A stretch of DNA of 9,081 nucleotides. Source: UBA5760 sp964649385 (lineage in GTDB: Bacteria; Chloroflexota; Dehalococcoidia; Dehalococcoidales; UBA5760). Below the pieces are notes generated by a model that made no database searches, had not been told where the DNA came from, and saw nothing but the letters and a program-made list of their open reading frames with translations. Positions 1 to 8,354 of the stretch are shown piece by piece; position 1 is the first letter of the stretch, and each line of letters begins with the position of its first letter. Location of the stretch: contig CAZYRA010000045.1 in assembly GCA_964649385.1 (NCBI GenBank), forward strand, positions 1 through 9,081, in the 5' to 3' direction. The position numbers were made by a program, and so were the translations under genes.

Positions 1-2006
<2,006 letters not shown>

Positions 2007-2039
2007 TGCTTCAGATTTGATATTAGTCTTTATATTCAG

Positions 2040-2052
2040 TTGTTAAAGTACA
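2040..2052 (-). promoter_or_regulatory. boxA-like rRNA antitermination element
   Basis: The minus strand reads TGTACTTTAACAA. This matches the E. coli rrn leader boxA (TGCTCTTTAACAA, from memory) at 11 of 13 positions. BoxA in nascent RNA is bound by NusB-NusE and helps polymerase read through long untranslated rRNA. Its place, about 34 nt before the 23S 5' end and after the leader hairpin, fits that role. The role is inferred from similarity and position. Confidence 0.65.
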
Positions 2053-2060
2053 ACAGACAC

Positions 2061-2091
2061 AAAAACGGCTTGGTGACTTACCACCAAGCCG
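2061..2091 (-). terminator. Leader hairpin plus U-run: intrinsic terminator or attenuator
   Basis: On the minus strand CGGCTTGGTG (2091-2082) pairs perfectly with CACCAAGCCG (2075-2066) around a 6-nt loop. TTTTT follows at once (2065-2061). A 10-bp GC-rich stem with a run of U is the classic intrinsic terminator form. It lies between the 23S promoter and the boxA-like element, so it could stop part of the transcripts and yield a leader RNA of roughly 110 nt. Read on the plus strand it has no following T-run, which fixes the orientation. It could instead be an RNase III processing stem or only a leader fold. Confidence 0.6.
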
Positions 2092-2179
2092 CTCGCCTGG
2101 TTTTCAATCACCCTGCTTCCCTTTTTATGTCTTAAATATCCTCATAGGCTATTACAATAACACCTTATGCTGATGAAAA

Positions 2180-2209
2180 ATAGTAGCACAAAAATAATAG
2201 TCTTGTCAA
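2180..2209 (-). promoter_or_regulatory. Promoter for the 23S rRNA gene
   Basis: On the minus strand a perfect -35 TTGACA (2209-2204), an 18-bp spacer and a -10 TACTAT (2185-2180) form a primary-sigma promoter. A start near 2173 would give a leader of about 167 nt. The DNA just upstream of the -35 is GC-rich, so there is no sign of the AT-rich UP element found at E. coli rRNA promoters. Its presence supports the 23S gene being transcribed without a 16S gene in front. Confidence 0.75.
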
Positions 2210-2249
2210 CCCGGTGTGCTGGCCCACATGATAGTGACGCCCACCCTTC

Positions 2250-2279
2250 TTTACAAGTTCATTATCGATACTGTATTCT
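2250..2279 (+). promoter_or_regulatory. Putative hisS promoter
   Basis: TTTACA (2250-2255), an 18-bp spacer and TATTCT (2274-2279) resemble a primary-sigma promoter, with 5 of 6 and 4 of 6 consensus matches. Transcription would start near 2286, only about 16 nt before the hisS start codon. That leaves room for the Shine-Dalgarno sequence but not for a T-box or other riboswitch. It lies back to back with the 23S promoter, with the two -35 elements about 40 bp apart. Confidence 0.5.
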
Positions 2280-2301
2280 AGCTTAAGGTAAGGAGGAAGA
2301 G

Positions 2302-3552
2302 TTGTATCAGGCACCACGCGGAACCTCAGACACTCTACCAGGGGAGCAGGCATACTGGCGTTATATTGAGCAAAAAGCGGTTGACCTTTGTCAACTCTAT
2401 GGCTATCAGCGTATCGATACCCCTGCTTTTGAAGACACGCGGCTTTTCTCACGCAGCATAGGCGAGGGTACCGATATTGTGGAAAAGGAAATGTATACCT
2501 TCGAAGACAAGGGGGGTAAACAGATAACCTTAAGGCCGGAGGGAACGGCACCCGTGTGCCGGGCCTATCTGGAACACGGGATGCATAATCTACCGCAGCC
2601 GGTGAAGCTGTATTATCTGACATCTATTTTTAGATACGAAAGGCCTCAATCGGGAAGATACCGTGAGCATCGCCAGTTCGGCTGTGAGGTTTTTGGGGAT
2701 AGTGCCCCCGCTCTTGACGCCGAAGTTATTGACATCGCCTGGCAATTATTTTCGTCGTTAGGCATCGGTCACCTTTCCTTGAACCTGAACAGCATTGGCT
2801 GCCGGGAGTGTCGACCGGGGTATCTAATTGTGCTGCAGGACTATTATGCTCGCTACGTCCAGGACCTATGCCTGGATTGTAAGGCCAGGCTTAAGAGAAA
2901 CCCCCTGCGCTTGCTTGATTGTAAGAAACCCTTGTGTCGGCAGGTAGCCAGCTCTGCGCCGCAGAGTGTTAATAGCCTCTGCCCGCAGTGTGGTGAACAC
3001 TTCGAGCGATTGAAAGGATATCTGGATTTGCTTAAGCTTCCCTTTGTGGTGAACCATTGCTTGGTCAGGGGGCTTGATTATTATACTAGGACGGTTTTCG
3101 AGGTCCAGCCTGAGGCTGAGGGGGCCCAGAGCACCCTGGGGGGTGGGGGGAGATACGATTACCTGATTGAGGAATTGGGTGGTAACCCTACCCCGGCGAT
3201 GGGCTTCGCCAGCGGTATGGAGCGTATAGTCCTGAATCTGAAGAAACAGGGGGTTGCCGTCCCGGTGCTGCCCCAGCCGCAGGTGTTCGTTGCTTATCTT
3301 GGCGACGAGGCTAGGAGTGAGGCAGTAAGACTGACATCAGTGTTGAGACGGGCTGGCATCGGTGTAATAGAGGCTGTCGCTGGCAAAAGTCTGAAGGCTC
3401 AATTGAGGCAGGCCAATACCCTTAATGTTAGTTACGCAGTTATAATTGGCGAGCAAGAGATAAAGACCGGTACCGTGGTGCTGCGCAATATGGCTACCTC
3501 CGAGCAAGAGACTATCCCGGTTATCCAGTTGCCGGAGCATCTTCAATGCTAG
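2302..3552 (+). CDS. hisS: Histidyl-tRNA synthetase
   Basis: This cytoplasmic class II synthetase charges tRNA-His with histidine using ATP. The 416 residues have the usual order. Motif 1 and the N-terminal catalytic part begin at once (APRGTSD, residues 4-10). Motif 2 lies at about 104-131 (FRYERP, then REHRQFGCEVFG). The HisRS signature RGLDYYTR is at 256-263, motif 3 (AMGFASGMER) at 299-308, and the anticodon-binding domain from about 326. Length is normal for bacteria. The start is TTG at 2302, with AGGAGG at 2291-2296 five bases before it. The next in-frame ATG would remove 63 residues including motif 1, so TTG is well supported. Eight cysteines in four pairs lie between motif 2 and the signature. 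The gene diverges from 23S rRNA and converges on recJ 12 bp away, with no visible terminator between. Confidence 0.97.
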   Translation: MYQAPRGTSDTLPGEQAYWRYIEQKAVDLCQLYGYQRIDTPAFEDTRLFSRSIGEGTDIVEKEMYTFEDKGGKQITLRPEGTAPVCRAYLEHGMHNLPQPVKLYYLTSIFRYERPQSGRYREHRQFGCEVFGDSAPALDAEVIDIAWQLFSSLGIGHLSLNLNSIGCRECRPGYLIVLQDYYARYVQDLCLDCKARLKRNPLRLLDCKKPLCRQVASSAPQSVNSLCPQCGEHFERLKGYLDLLKLPFVVNHCLVRGLDYYTRTVFEVQPEAEGAQSTLGGGGRYDYLIEELGGNPTPAMGFASGMERIVLNLKKQGVAVPVLPQPQVFVAYLGDEARSEAVRLTSVLRRAGIGVIEAVAGKSLKAQLRQANTLNVSYAVIIGEQEIKTGTVVLRNMATSEQETIPVIQLPEHLQC

Positions 3553-3564
3553 GCTTGAGATAGA

Positions 3565-5247
3565 TTACTCCGCTGGGGCAAAGTCCAGGATATTGAGCCG
3601 GAGTCTTTCCGCCCCGTTCCAGGAATCCACTTCCAGGTTATAAACGATATCAAGTGGTGAGGCTACCCCTTTTGAGTATTTGCCGGCGTTAAAGGCTATC
3701 CCGTCCCAGGTGGTGCCATCCTGTCTTAGTTTGAGCTTGAGGTGTGTACCCTTACTGCCGATTACCCGTAAGTTAGTGACCTCTACCTTTCGGCTGATGA
3801 AGGTAGGCGCCGGGTTTCCCTTACCGAACGGGGCCAGCTTCTGCAGACTGAAAAAGGTATCCCCTGCCAGTTTAAGGAGGGTAATCTCGGCATCAATATC
3901 AAGGTGATGGCGGAGGTCAACGCCGTCTAGCTCGGTGGCTGCTATCCTAAGGAGCGCTTCTTTCAGGCGGGGCAAGTTCCTGGTCGGCAGGGTAAAGCCG
4001 GCTGCCTGGGGGTGTCCGCCAAAGTGAGAGAGGAGGCTCTGGCACTGCTTCAGGGCCTGGGTGATGTTAAAATCAGGAATGCTGCGGCAACTGCCGGTAC
4101 TTGTCTGCTTGCCGGTCTTGACCACCACCGCCGGGCGGTAGAACTCTTCACGCAGCCTGCCGGCAGCCAGACCGATGACTCCCGCCGTGTATTCATCATC
4201 GCTGGCGAGCAGAATCGGGGAAATCCCTTCAGCCAGTATTTGTTCCCTGGCCTTGCTGATTACTTCTCTGGTCAGTCTTTGTCGCTCCGCGTTTTTCTGT
4301 TCCAGCCATATGCTAAGTTGTCGTGCTTCCTCGGTAGAGTCTGTTATCAATAGCTGGTAGCTGGGCATAGCGTGTCCTAGTCTGCCGGCAGTGTTTAAGC
4401 GAGGGGCTATTACCCAGGAGACGCTCTCCGTATCAAGGCTGCCGATAGTCATGCTGGTCTGATTTGCCATTTCCCTTATGCCGGGGCGTGGCGTGGCATT
4501 AAGCAGCCTTAGTCCTTGCTTGACCAGGTATCGGTTTTCCCCCACCAGGGGCATCACATCGGCTATCGTCCCCAGGGCTACCAGGTCGAGCAGGTCGTCC
4601 GACCCTTCCCCTTTGCCGATGCTCCGTAGCAGGGCTTGAAGGAACTTGAAGGCTACTCCGACGCCGGCTAGTTCTAAGAAAGGGTATTCTGAACCGGGTA
4701 GTTTGGGGTTAACCACAGCCGCTGCCAGTGGGATGGTGTCTGGGGGGGTGTGGTGGTCGGTAATAACAATATCAAGCCCCTTTCTGTGCGCCTTCTTGAC
4801 CTCATCCAGAGCGGTGATGCCGCAATCAACGGTGATAACCAGGCTGATACCTTGCTGTTGGAGCTTCTCCAGAACGGTTGTCTTGACGCCGTGTCCTTCA
4901 TTCAGACGATGCGGGAGATAGGGGATGACCTTGCCACCGAGCCGGCTAATTCCCTGGACCAACAGGGTGGTGGCGGTGATGCCGTCGGCATCGAAGTCGC
5001 CGTAGATAGCGATGTTTTCTCCGGAGAGCAGGGCGCGGTAGGTCCGGGCTACCGCCCGGTGCATATCAGGCAGCAGGAAGGGATCGGCTGACAGGCGTTC
5101 GTCGGCAGCGATAAAGGATGCTAACTGGGACGGTTCGGTGAGGCCTCGGTTGTAGAGGATTTGAGCTATCAGAGGGGGAAGGTCCGGAGTTTCAGCGAAA
5201 TACTCGGCTGGAGCCGGTGGCAGGATGTTCCATCGGCTATTATTCAA
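3565..5247 (-). CDS. recJ: Single-stranded-DNA-specific exonuclease RecJ
   Basis: RecJ is a metal-dependent 5'-3' single-strand DNA exonuclease used in recombination, mismatch and base-excision repair. The 560 residues fit the usual 550-580. DHH-domain motifs are clear: DFDADG (84-89), VDCG (140-143), TDHH (163-166), NPK (180-182) and ALGTIADVMPL (224-234). RecJ-type PRLNTAGRLGHA follows (282-293). The DHHA1 motif GGHPQAAGF is at 410-418. LAPFGKGNPAP (471-481) leads into the C-terminal OB-fold. All expected metal-ligand aspartates and histidines are present. The start is TTG at 5247-5245 with AAGGA nine bases upstream; the next in-frame Met is residue 62, too far in. It converges with hisS and diverges from mtaB, apparently from a shared promoter region. 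Confidence 0.96.
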   Translation of the reverse strand: MNNSRWNILPPAPAEYFAETPDLPPLIAQILYNRGLTEPSQLASFIAADERLSADPFLLPDMHRAVARTYRALLSGENIAIYGDFDADGITATTLLVQGISRLGGKVIPYLPHRLNEGHGVKTTVLEKLQQQGISLVITVDCGITALDEVKKAHRKGLDIVITDHHTPPDTIPLAAAVVNPKLPGSEYPFLELAGVGVAFKFLQALLRSIGKGEGSDDLLDLVALGTIADVMPLVGENRYLVKQGLRLLNATPRPGIREMANQTSMTIGSLDTESVSWVIAPRLNTAGRLGHAMPSYQLLITDSTEEARQLSIWLEQKNAERQRLTREVISKAREQILAEGISPILLASDDEYTAGVIGLAAGRLREEFYRPAVVVKTGKQTSTGSCRSIPDFNITQALKQCQSLLSHFGGHPQAAGFTLPTRNLPRLKEALLRIAATELDGVDLRHHLDIDAEITLLKLAGDTFFSLQKLAPFGKGNPAPTFISRKVEVTNLRVIGSKGTHLKLKLRQDGTTWDGIAFNAGKYSKGVASPLDIVYNLEVDSWNGAERLRLNILDFAPAE

Positions 5248-5304
5248 ACCCGTCTTTCCTTAATCGCCGGGGAATCTTTCTTGATGGGTTTGCCCTCCTT
5301 CTAT

Positions 5305-5333
5305 TTGACCGGCTGGTATAGGAAAATTATAAT
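5305..5333 (+). promoter_or_regulatory. mtaB promoter, rightward half of a bidirectional promoter
   Basis: TTGACC (5305-5310), a 17-bp spacer and a perfect TATAAT (5328-5333) make a near-consensus primary-sigma promoter. The start would be near 5340, giving a leader of about 50 nt. The leader holds a small inverted repeat, AATTG-GT-CAATT (5346-5357), which overlaps the opposite promoter's -35 element. The -10 lies in the palindrome ATTATAAT that also serves the opposite strand. Confidence 0.8.
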
Positions 5334-5355
5334 GCCATTAGAGCTAATTGGTCAA
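5326..5355 (-). promoter_or_regulatory. recJ promoter, leftward half of a bidirectional promoter
   Basis: Read on the minus strand, TTGACC (5355-5350), an 18-bp spacer and TATAAT (5331-5326) form a promoter as strong as the mtaB one. The two -10 hexamers overlap in the 8-bp palindrome ATTATAAT (5326-5333). The start would be near 5319, giving a recJ leader of about 70 nt. Polymerase should be able to occupy only one direction at a time. Confidence 0.7.
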
Positions 5356-5389
5356 TTCAGTAATGAGAGTCTACTTTGGAGAATTTTGA

Positions 5390-6658
5390 TTGGTAGGTAT
5401 CAAGGTTGCCCTGGATAGCCTGGGCTGCAAGCTAAACCAGGCCGAGACAGACGAGCTGTTCCACCAGTTTGCTGAGGCTGGCTGCCAGATGGTATCTTCA
5501 CCCGGCGAGGCTGACGTCTATATTCTAAATACCTGCACGGTTACTCATGTTGCTGACCGCAAGTCCCGCCACCTGCTGCGGTTGGCGCATCGCCGTAATC
5601 CTGGTGCCGTGGTGGTGGCTACCGGATGTTATGCCGAGCGGGCCCCCACCGAGCTGGCTGAAATTGAAGGGGTTAGACTTGTCTTGGGAAATAGTGATAA
5701 ACCGCACCTATTGCGGTTACTGAAGGAGTCCGGCTGTTTGGGCGACCGGGTTATTGGGCAAGAAGGTTTGGCAGCTAACGGCTGTGGTGGTTTCCGGACA
5801 CGCGCTATGGTTAAGGTCCAGGATGGCTGTAACAACTTCTGCGCCTACTGTGTCGTCCCACTGGTACGGGACAGGGAAAGGAGCCTTGCCGCCGGCAAGG
5901 TGGTTAGTGTTATCAAGCAACGGGTGGCTCAGGGCTATCGGGAGGTGGTGTTGACCGGGGTCAGGATTGGCTCTTATTGTGATAACGGGGTTACCCTGGT
6001 GGATTTACTTGAGCGCATTCTGGCAGAGACCGGTGTGGAAAGGCTAAGGCTGTCCTCTCTTCAGCCCGGTGAGGTTTCCCCTGAGCTTATTGCTCTCTGG
6101 CGTGACGGGCGGTTGTGTCCTCACTTTCACCTTTGCCTGCAGAGTGGTAGTGAGAGTGTTTTAAGTAGGATGAAGCGGCGCTACTCTACTACTGACTTTG
6201 AGCAGGTGGTGTCCTTTATCAGAAATATGGTGCCTGGGGTGGCTATCACTACCGATGTTATGGTCGGTTTCCCCGGTGAGGCTGACAAAGAGTTTGAGGA
6301 AAGCTATCGTTTCTGCCTGCGAATGGAGTTTGCTCGCACTCATGTCTTTTCCTACTCACGCCGTAACGGTACCGAAGCCTCCCTATTTTCCGATCAGGTT
6401 AGTGATAAGATAAAAAAGGAGCGGGCAGGTAGAATGCTGGCGCTGGCCCAGGAGAGCGCTTGCAGCTTCAGGCGGCAATTTCTGGACAGGACGCTCACGG
6501 TACTCTTCGAGCAGCGCTCAGGTGGTGTCTGGTCCGGCCTTACCACTAACTACGTCAAGGTGTATGCTAAGAGCAGCAGTGATTTGACTAACAGACTTAA
6601 ACCGGTAAGGCTGGTGGAAGTTTATCGGGATGGGGTGTGGGGAGAAATAGTAGAATAG
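5390..6658 (+). CDS. mtaB: tRNA t6A37 methylthiotransferase MtaB
   Basis: This radical-SAM enzyme adds a methylthio group to t6A at position 37 of tRNAs reading ANN codons, giving ms2t6A. Over 422 residues it shows the N-terminal methylthiotransferase domain with the cysteines for the auxiliary [4Fe-4S] cluster: C13 (LGCKLNQ), C49 (NTCTVT) and C80 (TGCYAE). The radical-SAM CxxxCxxC motif follows (C147, C151, C154 in DGCNNFCAYC), then LCLQSGSESVLSRMKRRY (248-265) and a C-terminal TRAM-like RNA-binding part from about 364. KVQDGCNNFCAYCVVPLVRDRERS-type wording, without the MiaB SIMxGC form, favours MtaB over MiaB or RimO. The start is TTG at 5390 with GGAG eight bases upstream; the next Met, residue 34, would lose C13. 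It is divergent from recJ and followed by a 161-bp gap. Confidence 0.88.
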   Translation: MVGIKVALDSLGCKLNQAETDELFHQFAEAGCQMVSSPGEADVYILNTCTVTHVADRKSRHLLRLAHRRNPGAVVVATGCYAERAPTELAEIEGVRLVLGNSDKPHLLRLLKESGCLGDRVIGQEGLAANGCGGFRTRAMVKVQDGCNNFCAYCVVPLVRDRERSLAAGKVVSVIKQRVAQGYREVVLTGVRIGSYCDNGVTLVDLLERILAETGVERLRLSSLQPGEVSPELIALWRDGRLCPHFHLCLQSGSESVLSRMKRRYSTTDFEQVVSFIRNMVPGVAITTDVMVGFPGEADKEFEESYRFCLRMEFARTHVFSYSRRNGTEASLFSDQVSDKIKKERAGRMLALAQESACSFRRQFLDRTLTVLFEQRSGGVWSGLTTNYVKVYAKSSSDLTNRLKPVRLVEVYRDGVWGEIVE

Positions 6659-6819
6659 ATGAAGAATCTGAAAAAGGAATCTATCAATTGCGGCAGTATT
6701 CTGGGGAAGGAGCCGTCACTTGGAGATGGCGGATGAGAAACCGACTATCCTTTGTATTATGATTACGGGGTAGTATAATTAAACAGTAGCTAGTCTTATT
6801 AACCCGGCGGGGGTGTGAT
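6659..6819 (+). other. Intergenic region between mtaB and pckA with two micro-ORFs
   Basis: No gene is convincing here. An ATG directly abuts the mtaB stop and opens 25 codons (6659-6736, beginning MKNLKKESINCG) without a good ribosome site. A second ATG at 6726 opens 15 codons (MADEKPTILCIMITG, ending 6773). GCCGTC and GATGGC (about 6713-6730) could form a weak 6-bp stem with one G-U pair but have no T-run, so no intrinsic terminator is visible after mtaB. The right part holds the putative pckA promoter. Confidence 0.5.
6752..6779 (+). promoter_or_regulatory. Putative pckA promoter
   Basis: A perfect TATAAT lies at 6774-6779, about 40 bp before pckA. The best -35 candidate, TTGTAT at 6752-6757 with a 16-bp spacer, matches only 3 of 6 bases, and no extended -10 TG is present. 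A promoter with a strong -10 and weak -35 may need an activator. Read-through from mtaB is an alternative, since no terminator is seen. Confidence 0.45.
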
Positions 6820-8328
6820 ATGGAGAATATGCGCCAGAAGTATCTTGGGATGTTCGAGCCGAAAAGGATAATCGATAATCCTTCGGATAAGAAGCTGAGG
6901 GGGTGGGCATTTGAAAAGGGGGGGGAGATAACTGAGTTCGGGAACCTGGCGGTGATTACTAATGTGCGGAATAGGATTGCCAAGTTTACCGAAGTGGTGA
7001 TGAACGAGCCTGCTCCGGAAGACGACCGGCTTATCCGTGAGGTTATGGATTACCTGAAGACCAAAGAGGTGATACAGCTTGACCGGGTGATGTGTCATAA
7101 CCCCGAATTCAAAAGGAACTGTCGTGTCTATGTTACCGCCGATTATCCCCGTATACCGCTGATGTGGGGAAATACCCTGTTTCCCTCGGAGGGTGGTGAG
7201 CCTGACTTCGTCACTGTTACTGTTGCCGAGTGGCCGGAGAAGAGGACCCTCGTCTTTCCTGAGTCGGGCCTGACCATAATTCTGGGTAGTGACTATAAGG
7301 GTGAGAATAAGAAGGCGATGCTGCGCCAGGTGATGTACTGGGCGAAGAAGGGCGGTAGTCTGGGGCTTCATGCCGCCAGCAAGATAGTGCGGGTATTCCG
7401 CAACGGAGAACTCAAGGACTTTGGCTTTCTCTTATTTGGTCTCAGCGGTACTGGTAAGACCTCACTTTCCTGTCACTCGCACTGGTTGCGTCCTCCGGAA
7501 AGGGTGATCATCCGTCAGGATGATGTTGCAATACTAAGGGCTGACGGTAGTGCTGTCGGTACCGAGGAGTCCTTCTATCTGAAGACGGACGGACTGGAGC
7601 CTGACTCGCAGCCGCTTTTGTATGCGGCGGCGATAAGCCCGCGGGCAATACTGGAAAACGTCTTCGTTGCCCCGGAGACGGGCAAGGTCAACTTCTTTGA
7701 CACCGCATTGACCTCCAACGGCCGGGCGATGGTGAAAAGGCGGGACATTGCTTTTACCGATAGTAATATTGATCTACAAAAGGTCGACTTTATCGTCTTC
7801 ATCACCAGACGCCAGGATATTCTTCCCCCGGTGATGCGTCTTACCCCGGAGTGGGCTGCCGCTGCCTTTATGCTGGGTGAGTCGGTAGAGACCTCGGCTG
7901 GTGACCCGGCGGAGGCGGGTAAGCTGCGGAGAGTGGTCGGCACCAATCCCTTTATTGTCGGTTCGGCCGATGAGGAAGGAAATACCTTTCTCAGTATCCT
8001 GAGGCGTAATCCCGGGATACAGTGCTTCATTCTGAATACGGGAATGGTAGGGGGAGCCGATAGAGGGCAGAAGATAACGGTGAAGGACTCAGTAAAGATA
8101 ATGGAAATGATCGCCCGCGATGAGATTGTATGGCAGAAGGATGAATTCTGGGGCTATGATGTCCCGGTGCATATCCCCGGTATCGATATGGCCCGGTTTG
8201 ACCTTGATAATTATTACTCTAAGGAGCAGATACAGGAAATCTCAGAGGATTTGAAGCAGGAGAGGCTGGCATGGCTCTCCCGGTTTGAGCGGCTGGACGA
8301 GGCCATCCTCAGTGCTATTGCGCCTTGA
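6820..8328 (+). CDS. pckA: Divergent ATP-type phosphoenolpyruvate carboxykinase
   Basis: By homology this cytosolic enzyme interconverts oxaloacetate plus ATP with PEP, CO2 and ADP. The 502 residues keep YKGENKK (159-165, matching the family YxGExKK), a histidine in GLHAAS (184), the P-loop GLSGTGKTSLS (207-217), an acidic pair D234-D235, LENVFV (278-283), NGR (300-302), ILPPVMRLTPEWA (334-346) and NTGMVGG (406-412). Two hallmarks are missing. The N-terminal GRSPKDKF substrate loop is not recognisable; around 47-60 it reads TNVRNRIAKFTEVV. The DDEHGW segment reads RQDDVAIL. Length is a little under the usual 520-540. The start is ATG at 6820 with GGGGGTG (6809-6815) close upstream; ATG at 6829 is less well spaced. 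It converges on folP across 26 bp. The fold assignment is firm, but the exact reaction is less certain. Confidence 0.85.
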   Translation: MENMRQKYLGMFEPKRIIDNPSDKKLRGWAFEKGGEITEFGNLAVITNVRNRIAKFTEVVMNEPAPEDDRLIREVMDYLKTKEVIQLDRVMCHNPEFKRNCRVYVTADYPRIPLMWGNTLFPSEGGEPDFVTVTVAEWPEKRTLVFPESGLTIILGSDYKGENKKAMLRQVMYWAKKGGSLGLHAASKIVRVFRNGELKDFGFLLFGLSGTGKTSLSCHSHWLRPPERVIIRQDDVAILRADGSAVGTEESFYLKTDGLEPDSQPLLYAAAISPRAILENVFVAPETGKVNFFDTALTSNGRAMVKRRDIAFTDSNIDLQKVDFIVFITRRQDILPPVMRLTPEWAAAAFMLGESVETSAGDPAEAGKLRRVVGTNPFIVGSADEEGNTFLSILRRNPGIQCFILNTGMVGGADRGQKITVKDSVKIMEMIARDEIVWQKDEFWGYDVPVHIPGIDMARFDLDNYYSKEQIQEISEDLKQERLAWLSRFERLDEAILSAIAP

Positions 8329-8354
8329 GCCGGGAGCGAATTGACTGCTTAAAT

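Larger units (their letters stand above)
2007..2173 (-). other. 23S rRNA transcript leader
   Basis: This stretch lies between the predicted transcription start (about 2173) and the mature 23S 5' end. It is AT-rich apart from a strong GC-rich hairpin, and it holds no tRNA or 16S sequence. In transcript order it carries an AU-rich start, a short segment that could pair with the hairpin's 5' arm, the hairpin with U-run, and a boxA-like element. The RNA is presumably removed when the 23S end matures. The partner of any processing stem would lie 3' of the 23S gene, outside the window, so that could not be checked. The leader ends are inferred. Confidence 0.6.

Noticed and set aside
2213..2228. Small inverted repeat TGTG-N6-CACA between the 23S and hisS promoters, as a repressor operator
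   Set aside because: Only four perfect base pairs and no second copy; too weak to call an operator.
2165..2623. Minus-strand frame of 152 codons overlapping the hisS start
   Set aside because: It is antisense to strongly supported hisS motifs and runs into the 23S promoter. Its Pro/Arg/Tyr-rich composition is typical of a shadow frame.
3553..3564. Shared terminator between the convergent hisS and recJ
   Set aside because: Only 12 bp separate the stops, and I found no stable hairpin with T-runs here or in the adjoining gene ends.
4012..5091. Plus-strand frames inside recJ (4012-4353, 4646-4921, 4750-5091)
   Set aside because: recJ on the minus strand is complete with all motifs. These are its complements and match nothing I recognise.
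6610..6617. GCTGGTGG, identical to the E. coli Chi site
   Set aside because: A single 8-bp match inside the mtaB coding sequence. Chi is specific to enterobacterial RecBCD and has no expected role in this lineage.
6799..7371. Minus-strand frame of 190 codons within pckA
   Set aside because: It is fully antisense to the conserved 5' half of pckA, with a His/Pro/Leu-rich shadow composition and no domain.
7575..8030. Minus-strand frame of 151 codons within pckA
   Set aside because: It is antisense to the conserved PEPCK core and has Ser/Ala-rich shadow composition with no ribosome site noticed.
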